From contig JASLIL010000079.1 of assembly GCA_030152145.1 (NCBI GenBank), forward strand, positions 1 through 25,947: a stretch of DNA of 25,947 nucleotides, written 5' to 3'. Below the pieces are notes generated by a model. It was given only the letters and a program-made list of their open reading frames with translations. It did not search any database and was not told the origin of the DNA. Below, piece after piece: positions 1 to 8,495 of the stretch (positions are counted from its first letter, which is position 1; each line of letters begins with the position of its first letter). Made by a program: the position numbers and the translations under genes. This DNA comes from Tissierellales bacterium. Its GTDB lineage: Bacteria > Bacillota > Clostridia > Tissierellales > JASKZW01.

Positions 1-500
1 TGAGTTTAAAAACATCAGATAATAAGGAGTATTCAATGACTCCTGTAAAAGCAGAGGATGGTCGTTCAGTAATTGGAATTAGACCGGCAACAGAAAAGAA
101 TTTTGCTGGAGCCATATCCAGTGGATTTAAAAATACAGCCTTTGTCTTAAGATCCATGTTCGGCTTTATAGCTTCTATCTTTAAGGGTGGAGTAGAGCGT
201 GGAGATGTATCTGGACCAGTAGGTATAATAAATGTAATTGGTAAGGCAGCATCCTATGGTATCATACCAGTTCTTAATCTAATGGGGTTATTAAGTGTAA
301 ACCTAGGTTTTATAAACCTATTACCTTTACCAGCCTTAGATGGTAGTAGGATAGTATTCTTACTAGTTGAAATTATAAGAGGTAAGCCAGTTGATCCTGA
401 AAAAGAGGGTATGGTTCATTTTATTGGATTTATAGCCCTAATGGGATTGATGATATTTGTAACCTATTTAGATATATCAAATATTAGAGCTTTAAAATAA
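1..500 (+). CDS. rseP: RseP/RasP site-2 zinc metalloprotease, C-terminal part (5' end outside window)
   Basis: Membrane-embedded site-2 protease that cleaves transmembrane anti-sigma factors and leftover signal peptides within the bilayer. Only the last ~166 residues are present. The frame is open from base 3 with no stop upstream, so the ATG at 36 is an internal methionine. Visible parts are the end of the PDZ region (GRSVIGIRPATEK), the GPVGI segment, and the second active-site motif NLLPLPALDG, whose Asp is the third zinc ligand in this family. Hydrophobic segments follow to the C-terminus. The HExxH motif must lie upstream of the window. ispG starts 12 bases downstream, so the two are probably cotranscribed; rseP next to ispG is common in Firmicutes. 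The family call is secure. Confidence 0.93.
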   Translation, partial: SLKTSDNKEYSMTPVKAEDGRSVIGIRPATEKNFAGAISSGFKNTAFVLRSMFGFIASIFKGGVERGDVSGPVGIINVIGKAASYGIIPVLNLMGLLSVNLGFINLLPLPALDGSRIVFLLVEIIRGKPVDPEKEGMVHFIGFIALMGLMIFVTYLDISNIRALK

Positions 501-512
501 GAAGGTGAAGAA

Positions 513-1559
513 GTGAGAAAGATTACAAGAAAGATCAGGGTAGGAGATGTAGAGATAGGGGGAGGAAGCCCTATTAGTGTTCAATCTATGACCAACACTG
601 ATACTAAGGATATAGAGGCAACTGTAGCTCAGATCAAGGAGCTAGAAGAAGCTGGCTGCCATATAGTTAGGGCTGCTATAAATGACCTAGAGGACGCTAG
701 GGCCATAGAGGCTATAAAGGAAAGAATTAATATAGCCTTTATAGCTGATATTCAATATGATTATAGGTTGGCCCTGGAGGCTGCAAAGTATGGGGCAGAT
801 TGCCTTAGGATAAATCCTGGCAATATTGGATCAGATGAAAAGGTTAGGGCTGTTGTTGATATTTGCAAGGAGAAAAAAATTCCTATCAGGATAGGGGTTA
901 ATGCAGGTTCTATCAGCCAGGAGATGCTTAGGAAATACAAGGGTGTAAATGCAGATTCCATGGTATATAGCGCTATGGAGCATGTGAAAATTCTTGAAAG
1001 CTTAGATTTTTATGATATGAAAATTTCACTTAAGGCCAGTAGTGTAAATCTTAGCATAGAGGCCTATGAGAAAATATCTGAATTAGTTGACTATCCCTTA
1101 CATTTAGGAATAACTGAGGCTGGGCCTATTGGCTCAGGCACTATAAAGTCTACAGCAGGTATAGCCAGTATTCTTTCTAGGGGTATAGGAGATACCTTGA
1201 GGATATCTCTTACTGGTGCTCCTGTGGAGGAAGTTAAGGTTGGAAGGGCTATTTTAAAGTCTTTTGAACTTTTAGAGGATGGAGTAGATATTATATCCTG
1301 TCCTACCTGTGGAAGAACCAAGATAGATTTAATTCCTCTTGTTAACCAAGCTGAGAAAAGACTGGCTCATATTAAAAAACCTTTAAAGGTTGCTATTATG
1401 GGATGTCCGGTAAATGGACCTGGCGAGGCTAGGGAGGCGGATATTGGAATTGCAGGTGGAGTGGGAGAAGGTCTACTTTTTAAAAAGGGCCAGATTATTA
1501 GGAAAATTAAGGAAGAGGACCTTTTAGATGAGCTAGTTAGGGAAGTGGAAAAATTATAG
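513..1559 (+). CDS. ispG: 4-hydroxy-3-methylbut-2-en-1-yl diphosphate synthase (flavodoxin)
   Basis: Penultimate enzyme of the MEP isoprenoid pathway. It reductively converts methylerythritol cyclodiphosphate to HMBPP using a [4Fe-4S] cluster. The 348-residue protein has the N-terminal TIM barrel (start motif VQSMTNTDT) and the C-terminal cluster domain. Cluster ligands are visible as SCPTCGR (Cys263, Cys266) and GCPVNGPGE (Cys298, Glu305), with the same spacing as the E. coli enzyme. The start is GTG, preceded by AGGTGA with a 4-base spacer. It sits 12 bases after rseP and 13 bases before the MgtC-family gene. Length is normal for the bacterial single-barrel form and nothing is missing. Confidence 0.97.
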   Translation: MRKITRKIRVGDVEIGGGSPISVQSMTNTDTKDIEATVAQIKELEEAGCHIVRAAINDLEDARAIEAIKERINIAFIADIQYDYRLALEAAKYGADCLRINPGNIGSDEKVRAVVDICKEKKIPIRIGVNAGSISQEMLRKYKGVNADSMVYSAMEHVKILESLDFYDMKISLKASSVNLSIEAYEKISELVDYPLHLGITEAGPIGSGTIKSTAGIASILSRGIGDTLRISLTGAPVEEVKVGRAILKSFELLEDGVDIISCPTCGRTKIDLIPLVNQAEKRLAHIKKPLKVAIMGCPVNGPGEAREADIGIAGGVGEGLLFKKGQIIRKIKEEDLLDELVREVEKL

Positions 1560-1572
1560 AAAAGGTGATAGG

Positions 1573-2223
1573 GTGATTGGGAATAGGGAAGTAGCTTTTA
1601 GACTTATATTGTCAATTGTGTTATCTGGAATAATTGGATTGGACAGGGAGAGTACAAAAAAACCAGCAGGGCTAAGGACACATATACTAGTGTCCTTAGG
1701 TTCTACGCTGATAATGTTACTCTCTTTTTTTGGTGGTGAGCTATCTGCTAGCAATAGACTATCTGCTAAGGTTATTAGTGGAATTGGTTTTTTAGGTGCT
1801 GGTACCATACTTATTAGTGAAAGAGGAGAGGTCACTGGTTTAACTACAGCAGCTAGTTTGTGGGTAGTGGCTGCCATAGGCCTATCAGTTGGAGCAGGAT
1901 TTTATTTTGGAGCTCTTTTGACTACGGTTTTAATGTTTTTTATATTAATGTTTTTTGGTAATATAGAATCAAAGTTCCTTATGGATAGGGGAAGGAATGT
2001 ATATATTTCCCTAAGACTTAAGACTTCTGATTTTGAAGCTGGTCAGGTCTTTGATGTTCTAGATAGCTTGGGGAAGGATGCCTTGAATTTTAAGAGCTAT
2101 AGATCTGATGATGAACTTGTGGTAAGAATGAGTTTGAGGGTGAAAAATCTAGAGGAAAAAAATAAAATCTTGAAGGAATTATCAAAAATAGAAGGTATAA
2201 TAGAAGTATCAGATAGAGATTAG
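1573..2223 (+). CDS. MgtC/SapB family membrane protein
   Basis: A 216-residue integral membrane protein. The N-terminal ~130 residues contain several hydrophobic helices and family motifs: GIIGLDRE near residues 16-23, AGLRTHILVSLGSTL, and GIGFLGAGTI. These match the MgtC/SapB domain. The C-terminal ~80 residues are soluble and predicted alpha/beta (begins near YISLRLKTSDF), like the small ACT-like tail of longer family members. Some relatives regulate Mg2+ homeostasis or ATP synthase in intracellular pathogens; in free-living Firmicutes the role is mostly unknown, and I assign none here. The start is GTG after AGGTGA with a 4-base spacer. It lies between ispG and polC, a place I do not associate with this family. 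Confidence 0.88.
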   Translation: MIGNREVAFRLILSIVLSGIIGLDRESTKKPAGLRTHILVSLGSTLIMLLSFFGGELSASNRLSAKVISGIGFLGAGTILISERGEVTGLTTAASLWVVAAIGLSVGAGFYFGALLTTVLMFFILMFFGNIESKFLMDRGRNVYISLRLKTSDFEAGQVFDVLDSLGKDALNFKSYRSDDELVVRMSLRVKNLEEKNKILKELSKIEGIIEVSDRD

Positions 2224-2232
2224 AGGTGGAGT

Positions 2233-5200
2233 ATGGAGAAAATACAATTGTCTAATATTTTCAAAACTATAGAGAATCCTCTTTTAAAGGATATGTATGT
2301 ATATTCAGTGGAATACTATGAGAAGGATAAGTTGTTAAAAGTATATATTGAGTCAGAGCATGTACTAAGGAATGGATTATTAGATAGCATAAAAGAAGGT
2401 TTTGAGGGGAGGTTTTCTACTTTAGATGTAGAAGTTTATATTAAGTGTAATGAGGTAAAAAGTTTGGAGGCTGTATTCCCTAATTACAGGGAAAGTTTTA
2501 TGGCCAGTCTTGAAGACAGGGTTCCTTCTTCAAAGTCTTGGCTTAAGGAATCATCTATAGCTGTTAAAGCTAACAGTATGCTTATATATCCTGAGTCTCA
2601 ATTTGCCTATGATAGGATGGCAGAAGTTGAAATAGTAGAACTTTTAAGAAACAAGGTTTTTAGTGACCTAGGCTTGGAAATAAAGCTTGAGATCTCTAAG
2701 GAGCGAGTTTCATTGGAGGATAAGGATGTTTTAAGTAAGAGAAAAGAGGAAGAAGCCAAGTTTGCTGAAAAAGCCTTAAAGGCTATACCTGAATCAGCTA
2801 AAAGCAAAAAGACTAGTACTCAGCCAGCTTCATCTTCCTACAGTATAGGAAAACTTATAAGTGATGACTCTATGGAGATAGGCGATATAAATATAGAAAC
2901 TGGCTATGCCATAGTTGAGGGTCAGGTCTTTGGTCTAAGTTCAAAGGAGATTAGGGGACCGAAGTATATAGTAGAGTTTAACCTAACTGACTTAACTGGT
3001 TCTATTACTGTTAAGAGCTTTATGAAGGAAAAAGACTTCCAGGAATTTAGTGAGAATATTTCTGATGGAAGCTATATAAAGGTATCTGGAGGAATTAACT
3101 ATGATGATTTCTCTAGATGTATAGTTTTGAATTTAAGAGGTTTAAATATCAAGGATAAGTATATAAGGAAAGATCTTTCCAAAGAGAAGAGGGTAGAGTT
3201 GCATCTTCACAGTCAGATGAGTTCGATGGATGGGGTTACTCCCTTTAAGGAGCTTGCCCAAAGAGCTAAGGACTGGGGCCATAAGGCCATAGCCATAACA
3301 GACCATGGTATAGTTCAAAGCTTTCCTGAGGCTATGTATGCAAGGGATTCCCTGGGTATAAAAATACTCTATGGATTAGAAGGTTATCTTTTAGATGATA
3401 GTAAGAAAATAGTTGAGGGCTTAGATAGTTCTAAGGACTATGAGAGCTATGTTGTCTTTGATATAGAAACTACAGGTCTATCACCAAAAAATGATGGTGT
3501 TACAGAGATTGGTGCTGTTAAGGTAGTTAATGGTCAGGTGGTTGAAGAATACAACCAATTGATAAATCCAGAGAAGCCTATACCAGATAAAATTGTAGAA
3601 TTAACGGGAATTACAGATGATATGGTCAGGGATCAGCCTAAGATAAGTGAGGTTATAGGTGACTTTAAAGATTTTTGTGAGGGTTCTATTTTAGTGGCCC
3701 ATAATGCAGGATTTGACGTAGGTTTTATGAGGGAGCAGTATCTTAGGAATAATCTTAGCTTGGACAACCCTGTATTGGATACATTGGAGCTTACTAGAGC
3801 CATGTTTCCTGACTTCAAAAACCATAAACTAAATGTTATAGCTAAAAATCTTGGTGTCAGCTTGGAAAATCACCATAGGGCAGTAGATGATGCTAGGGCT
3901 ACAGCTCAGATTTTTATAAAGTGTATGGAAGAAAACAAGAGAAGTGGAATTGAATCTATTCATCAGGTTAATAACTTGATAGATAACAAGAACCTTCTAA
4001 AGGAAAGGCCTTATCATGTAATAATTCTTGTAAAAAATCTTACTGGGCTTAAGAACCTATATAAACTAGTTTCAGAAGCTCACTTAAACTACTTTTATAG
4101 GCAGCCGAGAATACCAAGAACTGTCTTGGAAAAATATAGGGAGGGCCTTATTGTTGGAAGTGCCTGTGAGGCAGGCGAGTTATTTAGTGCAATTCTTTCC
4201 AACAAAAGCGATGAAGAGATAAGGATGATAGCCAAGTACTATGATTTTTTAGAGATCCAACCAGTTGGAAACAATGAACATTTAGTAAGAAGAGGCCTGG
4301 TGGAAAACTTTTTAGAGATCCAGGACATTAATCGTAAAATTGTTAATCTGGGAGAGACTTTAAATAAGCCTGTAGTGGCTACTGGAGATGTACACTTCCT
4401 GGATAAGGAGGATGAGGTTTTCAGGAGAATCCTTATGAGTGGTCAAGGTTTTTCTGACGCAGATAATCAGCCACCTCTTTACCTAAAGACAACAGATGAA
4501 ATGCTGGAGGAGTTTTCCTATTTAGGTGAGGAGAAGTCCTATGAGGTTGTAGTTGAAAATACCAACATGATTGCTGACTCTATAGAGGATATTAAGCCTA
4601 TTCCAGATGGAACCTATTCACCAGTTATAGAAGGATCGGATGAAGAGCTAAGAGAGATAACCTATGGAAGGGCTAGGGAAATTTACGGAGAGGATATTCC
4701 TGAAATTGTAGAGGAAAGGTTGGAAAGAGAATTAGGTTCTATTATAAAGAACGGTTATGCTGTAATGTATATAATTGCCCAGAAACTAGTTTGGAAGTCC
4801 AATGATGATGGATATTTAGTAGGATCAAGAGGTTCTGTTGGGTCATCTTTTGCTGCTACTATGAGTGGAATAACAGAGGTCAACCCTCTAGTCCCTCACT
4901 ATGTTTGTCCCAAGTGTAAATATAGCGAGTTTATAGAGGATGGATCAGTAGGATCAGGTATAGATTTACCGGAGAAGGATTGCCCTAAGTGTGGACATGA
5001 TTTAAATAGGGATGGCCATGATATACCATTTGAAGTATTCTTAGGTTTTGAGGGGGACAAGGAACCTGATATCGACTTAAACTTTGCTGGAGAGTATCAG
5101 CCAAGGGCCCATAAATATACTGAAGATTTATTTGGTGAGGGCTATGTATTTAGGGCTGGAACTATAGGTACTGTTGCAGAGAAAACAGCCTATGGTTTCG

Positions 5201-6483
5201 TTAAGAAATATCATGAGGAAAGAGGTATTTCTGTTCATCCTGCAGAAATAGATAGGCTGGTTAGAGGGTGTACTGGCATAAAAAGAACTTCGGGTCAGCA
5301 TCCAGGGGGAGTAATGGTTGTTCCCAACTATAAGGATATATATGATTTTACTCCTATACAGTATCCTGCAGATGACAAAACTTCAGGAGTAATAACCACA
5401 CACTTTGATTATAATGCTATAAGTGGTAGGATTTTAAAACTGGATATATTAGGGCATGATGTACCTAGTATTATAAGGATGCTGGAGGATATTACTGGTA
5501 TTACTGCTACGGATATAGCTCTTAATGATCCGGAGACTATGTCAATATTTACAGGAGTTGAGGCCTTAAACTTTAAAGAGGATGTGGGTATTAAAATAGG
5601 AACTTTGGGTATACCAGAGTTTGGTACTAAGTTTGTAAGGCAGATGCTTGAGGATACTCAACCTTCTACTTTTGGAGAGTTAGTTAGAATCAGTGGACTT
5701 TCCCATGGTACAGATGTTTGGCTTAATAATGCTCAAGATCTGGTTAGGGGCAATGTAGCTACTCTTAAGGAAGTAATTTCCACAAGAGATGACATTATGC
5801 TATATTTAATATATTCGGGCTTAGATAAGAAACTTTCCTTTAAGATAATGGAAAAAGTTAGAAAGGGCAAGGGTATAACAGAAGAGGAAGAAGCTGCTAT
5901 GAGGGCCTTAAAGGTTCCAGAGTGGTATATAGATTCCTGTAAAAAAATTAAGTATATGTTCCCTAAGGCCCATGCAGCTGCCTATGTTATGATGTCTTTC
6001 AGGATAGCTTATTTCAAGGTTCATTACCCACAGGCTTTCTACGCTACTTACTTTACAACCAAGGCTCAGGACTTTGATTCTGGTCTTGTTTTAAAGGGAC
6101 TTAAGGCTGTAGAAACTAGGATCAAAGATATAGAGAGCTTGGGCATGGACTGTACTACCAAGGAAAAAAACCTTTTGACTGTACTTGAGGTTGTTATGGA
6201 AATGTATGGTAGGGGCTTTGAATTTATGCCGGTTGATCTTTATAAGTCCCACAGTGATGTGTTTTTAATTGAAGATGGGAAGATTTTACCTCCCCTAAAG
6301 AGCTTGGATGGAGTTGGAGAAAATGCAGCTAGAAACCTTGCCAAGGCTAGAGAGGATGGGGAGTTCTTATCTAAAGATGAGTTGGCCAAGAGAGCTAAGG
6401 TTGGTAGAGTTGTTCTAGAGGCTTTGGAAGAACACGGATGTTTAAGGGGAATGCCTGAAAGCAACCAGTTAAGTTTGTTTTAA
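2233..6483 (+). CDS. polC: DNA polymerase III alpha subunit, Gram-positive PolC type with built-in proofreading exonuclease
   Basis: Replicative DNA polymerase of low-GC Gram-positives, 1416 residues, close to the ~1437 of B. subtilis. Domains in order: an N-terminal domain (1-~215); an OB fold (~220-310); a PHP domain starting at ELHLHSQMSS (His324, His326); a DEDDh 3'-5' exonuclease inserted in the PHP domain (FDIETTGL, Asp410 and Glu412; later HNAGFD and HHRAVDDA); the polymerase core; a four-cysteine zinc site (Cys892, Cys895, Cys917, Cys920); the catalytic pair PDIDLNF (Asp946, Asp948); and a helix-hairpin-helix near residue 1356. The protein ends in QLSLF, a beta-clamp-binding motif. 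The start ATG has AGGTGG only 3-4 bases upstream, and the MgtC-family stop lies 9 bases before it. All catalytic residues I looked for are present. Confidence 0.98.
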   Translation: MEKIQLSNIFKTIENPLLKDMYVYSVEYYEKDKLLKVYIESEHVLRNGLLDSIKEGFEGRFSTLDVEVYIKCNEVKSLEAVFPNYRESFMASLEDRVPSSKSWLKESSIAVKANSMLIYPESQFAYDRMAEVEIVELLRNKVFSDLGLEIKLEISKERVSLEDKDVLSKRKEEEAKFAEKALKAIPESAKSKKTSTQPASSSYSIGKLISDDSMEIGDINIETGYAIVEGQVFGLSSKEIRGPKYIVEFNLTDLTGSITVKSFMKEKDFQEFSENISDGSYIKVSGGINYDDFSRCIVLNLRGLNIKDKYIRKDLSKEKRVELHLHSQMSSMDGVTPFKELAQRAKDWGHKAIAITDHGIVQSFPEAMYARDSLGIKILYGLEGYLLDDSKKIVEGLDSSKDYESYVVFDIETTGLSPKNDGVTEIGAVKVVNGQVVEEYNQLINPEKPIPDKIVELTGITDDMVRDQPKISEVIGDFKDFCEGSILVAHNAGFDVGFMREQYLRNNLSLDNPVLDTLELTRAMFPDFKNHKLNVIAKNLGVSLENHHRAVDDARATAQIFIKCMEENKRSGIESIHQVNNLIDNKNLLKERPYHVIILVKNLTGLKNLYKLVSEAHLNYFYRQPRIPRTVLEKYREGLIVGSACEAGELFSAILSNKSDEEIRMIAKYYDFLEIQPVGNNEHLVRRGLVENFLEIQDINRKIVNLGETLNKPVVATGDVHFLDKEDEVFRRILMSGQGFSDADNQPPLYLKTTDEMLEEFSYLGEEKSYEVVVENTNMIADSIEDIKPIPDGTYSPVIEGSDEELREITYGRAREIYGEDIPEIVEERLERELGSIIKNGYAVMYIIAQKLVWKSNDDGYLVGSRGSVGSSFAATMSGITEVNPLVPHYVCPKCKYSEFIEDGSVGSGIDLPEKDCPKCGHDLNRDGHDIPFEVFLGFEGDKEPDIDLNFAGEYQPRAHKYTEDLFGEGYVFRAGTIGTVAEKTAYGFVKKYHEERGISVHPAEIDRLVRGCTGIKRTSGQHPGGVMVVPNYKDIYDFTPIQYPADDKTSGVITTHFDYNAISGRILKLDILGHDVPSIIRMLEDITGITATDIALNDPETMSIFTGVEALNFKEDVGIKIGTLGIPEFGTKFVRQMLEDTQPSTFGELVRISGLSHGTDVWLNNAQDLVRGNVATLKEVISTRDDIMLYLIYSGLDKKLSFKIMEKVRKGKGITEEEEAAMRALKVPEWYIDSCKKIKYMFPKAHAAAYVMMSFRIAYFKVHYPQAFYATYFTTKAQDFDSGLVLKGLKAVETRIKDIESLGMDCTTKEKNLLTVLEVVMEMYGRGFEFMPVDLYKSHSDVFLIEDGKILPPLKSLDGVGENAARNLAKAREDGEFLSKDELAKRAKVGRVVLEALEEHGCLRGMPESNQLSLF

Positions 6484-6486
6484 GTT

Positions 6487-6514
6487 TTGATTTTTCATAT
6501 AATTGTGATATAAT
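6487..6514 (+). promoter_or_regulatory. Sigma-A-type promoter for the rimP-nusA-infB operon
   Basis: A TTGATT -35 (6487-6492), a 16-base spacer and a perfect TATAAT -10 (6509-6514) preceded by TG in extended -10 position (TGA before the hexamer). It begins 4 bases after the polC stop and would give a leader of about 80 bases before rimP. The match is good, but transcription was not measured. Confidence 0.65.
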
Positions 6515-6544
6515 TAGGTTGATATATGAAGACAGAAATTTAGC

Positions 6545-6566
6545 GAGAGTGGGTTGCCCCACTCTC
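6545..6566 (+). terminator. Leader hairpin upstream of rimP (attenuator or polC terminator)
   Basis: Perfect 9-bp inverted repeat GAGAGTGGG / CCCACTCTC with a TTGC loop. The following bases (AATTTATTTTAA) are U-rich but interrupted, so this is a weak intrinsic terminator at best. It lies downstream of the putative promoter and 36 bases before the rimP start, so it is inside the operon leader. It could stop polC read-through, attenuate the operon, or stabilise the mRNA 5' end. Confidence 0.6.
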
Positions 6567-6602
6567 AATTTATTTTAATAGAGTAATATGGAGGTGTTTT
6601 TT

Positions 6603-7055
6603 ATGGCTAATATAAGGCTTATTAAAGAAGAGTGTGAACCATTAGTGGAAAGTTTAGGTTATGATTTAGTTGATGTTGAGTACAAGAAAGAGAGTGGTAG
6701 TAACTTTTTAAGATTCTTTGTTGGAAAAAGAGGTGGAGTTACTATTGATGATTGTCAGAAGGTAAGTGAGCTTGTAGGTGAAAAACTTGATGAACTAGAT
6801 CCTATCAGTGATAGTTACTATCTAGAGGTATCATCTCCAGGGTTGGATAGACCTTTAAAAACTGATAAGGACCTTAAGAGAAATTTAGGTTATGATGTAG
6901 AAATAGGACTTTATAAACCAATGGATGGAAAGAAAAAACATATTGGAAATTTAAAGGAGTTTGATGAGGAAACTTTAACATTAGATTCTAATGGTACAGA
7001 ATTAGTATTTAACAGAAGTGATATATCTATTGTTAAGATATATCTAGATTTTTAA
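6603..7055 (+). CDS. rimP: Ribosome maturation factor RimP
   Basis: Assembly factor for the 30S subunit, acting on the S12/body region before it is complete. The protein is 150 residues, normal for the family. The N-terminal domain (~1-80) carries LGYDLVDVEYKKE and the motif SDSYYLEVSSPGLDRPL, which is diagnostic for RimP; an SH3-like C-terminal domain follows. I use the ATG at 6603 because GGAGGTG ends 6 bases before it; an in-frame ATG at 6588 overlaps that ribosome-binding site and has none of its own. First gene of the operon; nusA follows after 15 bases. Secure. Confidence 0.95.
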   Translation: MANIRLIKEECEPLVESLGYDLVDVEYKKESGSNFLRFFVGKRGGVTIDDCQKVSELVGEKLDELDPISDSYYLEVSSPGLDRPLKTDKDLKRNLGYDVEIGLYKPMDGKKKHIGNLKEFDEETLTLDSNGTELVFNRSDISIVKIYLDF

Positions 7056-7070
7056 GGAGGGTTTAGTTTA

Positions 7071-8189
7071 ATGAATGCAGATTTTATAGATGCCCTTGAA
7101 GAGATTGAGCAGGAAAAAGGTATTGGTAAGGAAATTATATTTGATGCGTTAGAGTCTGCTTTAATTTCCAGTTATAAGAAAAACTTTGGGTCATCACAAA
7201 ATGTAATTGTGGAAATGAATAGGGAGAGTGGCAAAATAGGAGTTTATGCTCAAAAAGAGGTTGTTGAAGAGGTAGAGGATGAACTTTTAGAAATATCTAA
7301 GGAAGATGCTTTAGATATAAATCCAGCTTTTGAGATTGGAGACTTGGTTAATATAGAGATAACTCCAAAGAACTTTGGTAGGATTGCAGCTCAAACAGCT
7401 AAGCAAGTAGTTATTCAGAGAATCAAGGATGCCGAGAGAGATGTTATCTATGATGAGTTTATAGATAGGGAGCATGAGTTGATTACAGGAACTGTTCAGA
7501 GAATCAATAGGGGAAACATATATATTGATCTAGGTAAAATTGAAGGTATATTACCTCCTAATGAGCAGATCGAATCAGAAGAATATGAGCAGGGAGATAG
7601 GGTGAAACTCTATATTCTTGAAGTTAAAAAGACTACTAAAGGGCCACAAATAGTTCTTTCCAGATCTCATCCAGGTTTGGTTAAAAGGTTATTTGAGCTG
7701 GAGGTGCCTGAGATTCAAGAGGGCATAGTAGATGTATACGCTATATCTAGAGAGGCTGGCTCAAGAACTAAGATAGCTGTTTTCTCAAAGGATCCTGAGG
7801 TTGATCCAGTGGGAGCTTGCGTTGGCTTAAATGGAAGCAGGGTTAAGGCCATAGTAGATGAGCTTCATGGGGAAAAGGTAGATATTGTTATATGGGAGCC
7901 AGAAGTTGATAGGTTTATAGCTAATAGCTTAAGTCCATCAAAGGTTGTTAAGGTAGATACAAATGAAGCTGAAAGATCAGCTACAGTTGTGGTACCAGAT
8001 TATCAGCTTTCCTTGGCAATTGGTAAGGAAGGACAGAATGCAAGATTGGCAGCTAAGTTAACAAACTGGAAGATAGATATAAAAAGTGAGTCACAATATA
8101 TGGAAGAAAATGGACCAGAGTCCATAGTTAATAATCAAGCTAGTGTTATAGAAGAGTTTGAAATTTTAGAAGAAGATATAGATAACTAG
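7071..8189 (+). CDS. nusA: Transcription termination/antitermination factor NusA
   Basis: RNA polymerase-binding elongation factor that modulates pausing, intrinsic termination and antitermination. It has 372 residues, the Firmicute length without the C-terminal acidic repeats of E. coli NusA. Domains in order: N-terminal polymerase-binding domain (~1-125), S1 domain (~136-202, GTVQRINRGNIYIDLG), KH1 (~240-285, PVGACVGLNGSRVKAI) and KH2 (~304-340, LAIGKEGQNARLAAKL). The C-terminus is acidic. The ribosome-binding site GGAGGG lies 9 bases before the ATG and overlaps the end of rimP. nusA between rimP and rnpM is the standard Firmicute arrangement. Confidence 0.97.
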   Translation: MNADFIDALEEIEQEKGIGKEIIFDALESALISSYKKNFGSSQNVIVEMNRESGKIGVYAQKEVVEEVEDELLEISKEDALDINPAFEIGDLVNIEITPKNFGRIAAQTAKQVVIQRIKDAERDVIYDEFIDREHELITGTVQRINRGNIYIDLGKIEGILPPNEQIESEEYEQGDRVKLYILEVKKTTKGPQIVLSRSHPGLVKRLFELEVPEIQEGIVDVYAISREAGSRTKIAVFSKDPEVDPVGACVGLNGSRVKAIVDELHGEKVDIVIWEPEVDRFIANSLSPSKVVKVDTNEAERSATVVVPDYQLSLAIGKEGQNARLAAKLTNWKIDIKSESQYMEENGPESIVNNQASVIEEFEILEEDIDN

Positions 8190-8200
8190 AGGTGATTCTA

Positions 8201-8467
8201 ATGAACAAGAAAATTCCACTAAGAAAGTGTACAGGTTGTCGAGAGAATAAGCCTAAGAATGAGTTAATTAGAATTGTTAAAAACAAGGAAAAAGGTGTAA
8301 TGATTGATACAACAGGGAAGCTAAATGGAAGAGGGGCTTATGTATGTAAAGATCAAGGCTGTTTTGAAAATATAGTAAAGACTAGGGCTCTGGATAGGGC
8401 TTTAGGGACTAAATTATCGGAGGAATTTTATGATGAAGTAGAAGACATTATAAAAGGAAATATGTAA
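8201..8467 (+). CDS. rnpM: YlxR family RNA-binding protein, RNase P modulator RnpM
   Basis: Small 88-residue basic protein of the YlxR family. The B. subtilis member binds RNase P RNA and was renamed RnpM. Motifs seen are RKCTGC (Cys10, Cys13), GRGAYVC (Cys49) and Cys54, plus the conserved basic surface residues. The ATG at 8201 is chosen because AGAGGTGAT precedes it by about 5 bases; the in-frame GTG at 8192 lies inside that site. It is encoded 11 bases after nusA. The L7Ae-like gene ylxQ, which usually follows, is absent: infB begins 28 bases downstream. Confidence 0.93.
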   Translation: MNKKIPLRKCTGCRENKPKNELIRIVKNKEKGVMIDTTGKLNGRGAYVCKDQGCFENIVKTRALDRALGTKLSEEFYDEVEDIIKGNM

Positions 8468-8495
8468 CAGCCGTAAAAAGACGGAGGTGCGTAAT

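Noticed and set aside
36..500. A free-standing 154-residue protein starting at ATG 36
   Set aside because: The frame is open to the left edge and the sequence is the C-terminal part of RseP, so the ATG is internal.
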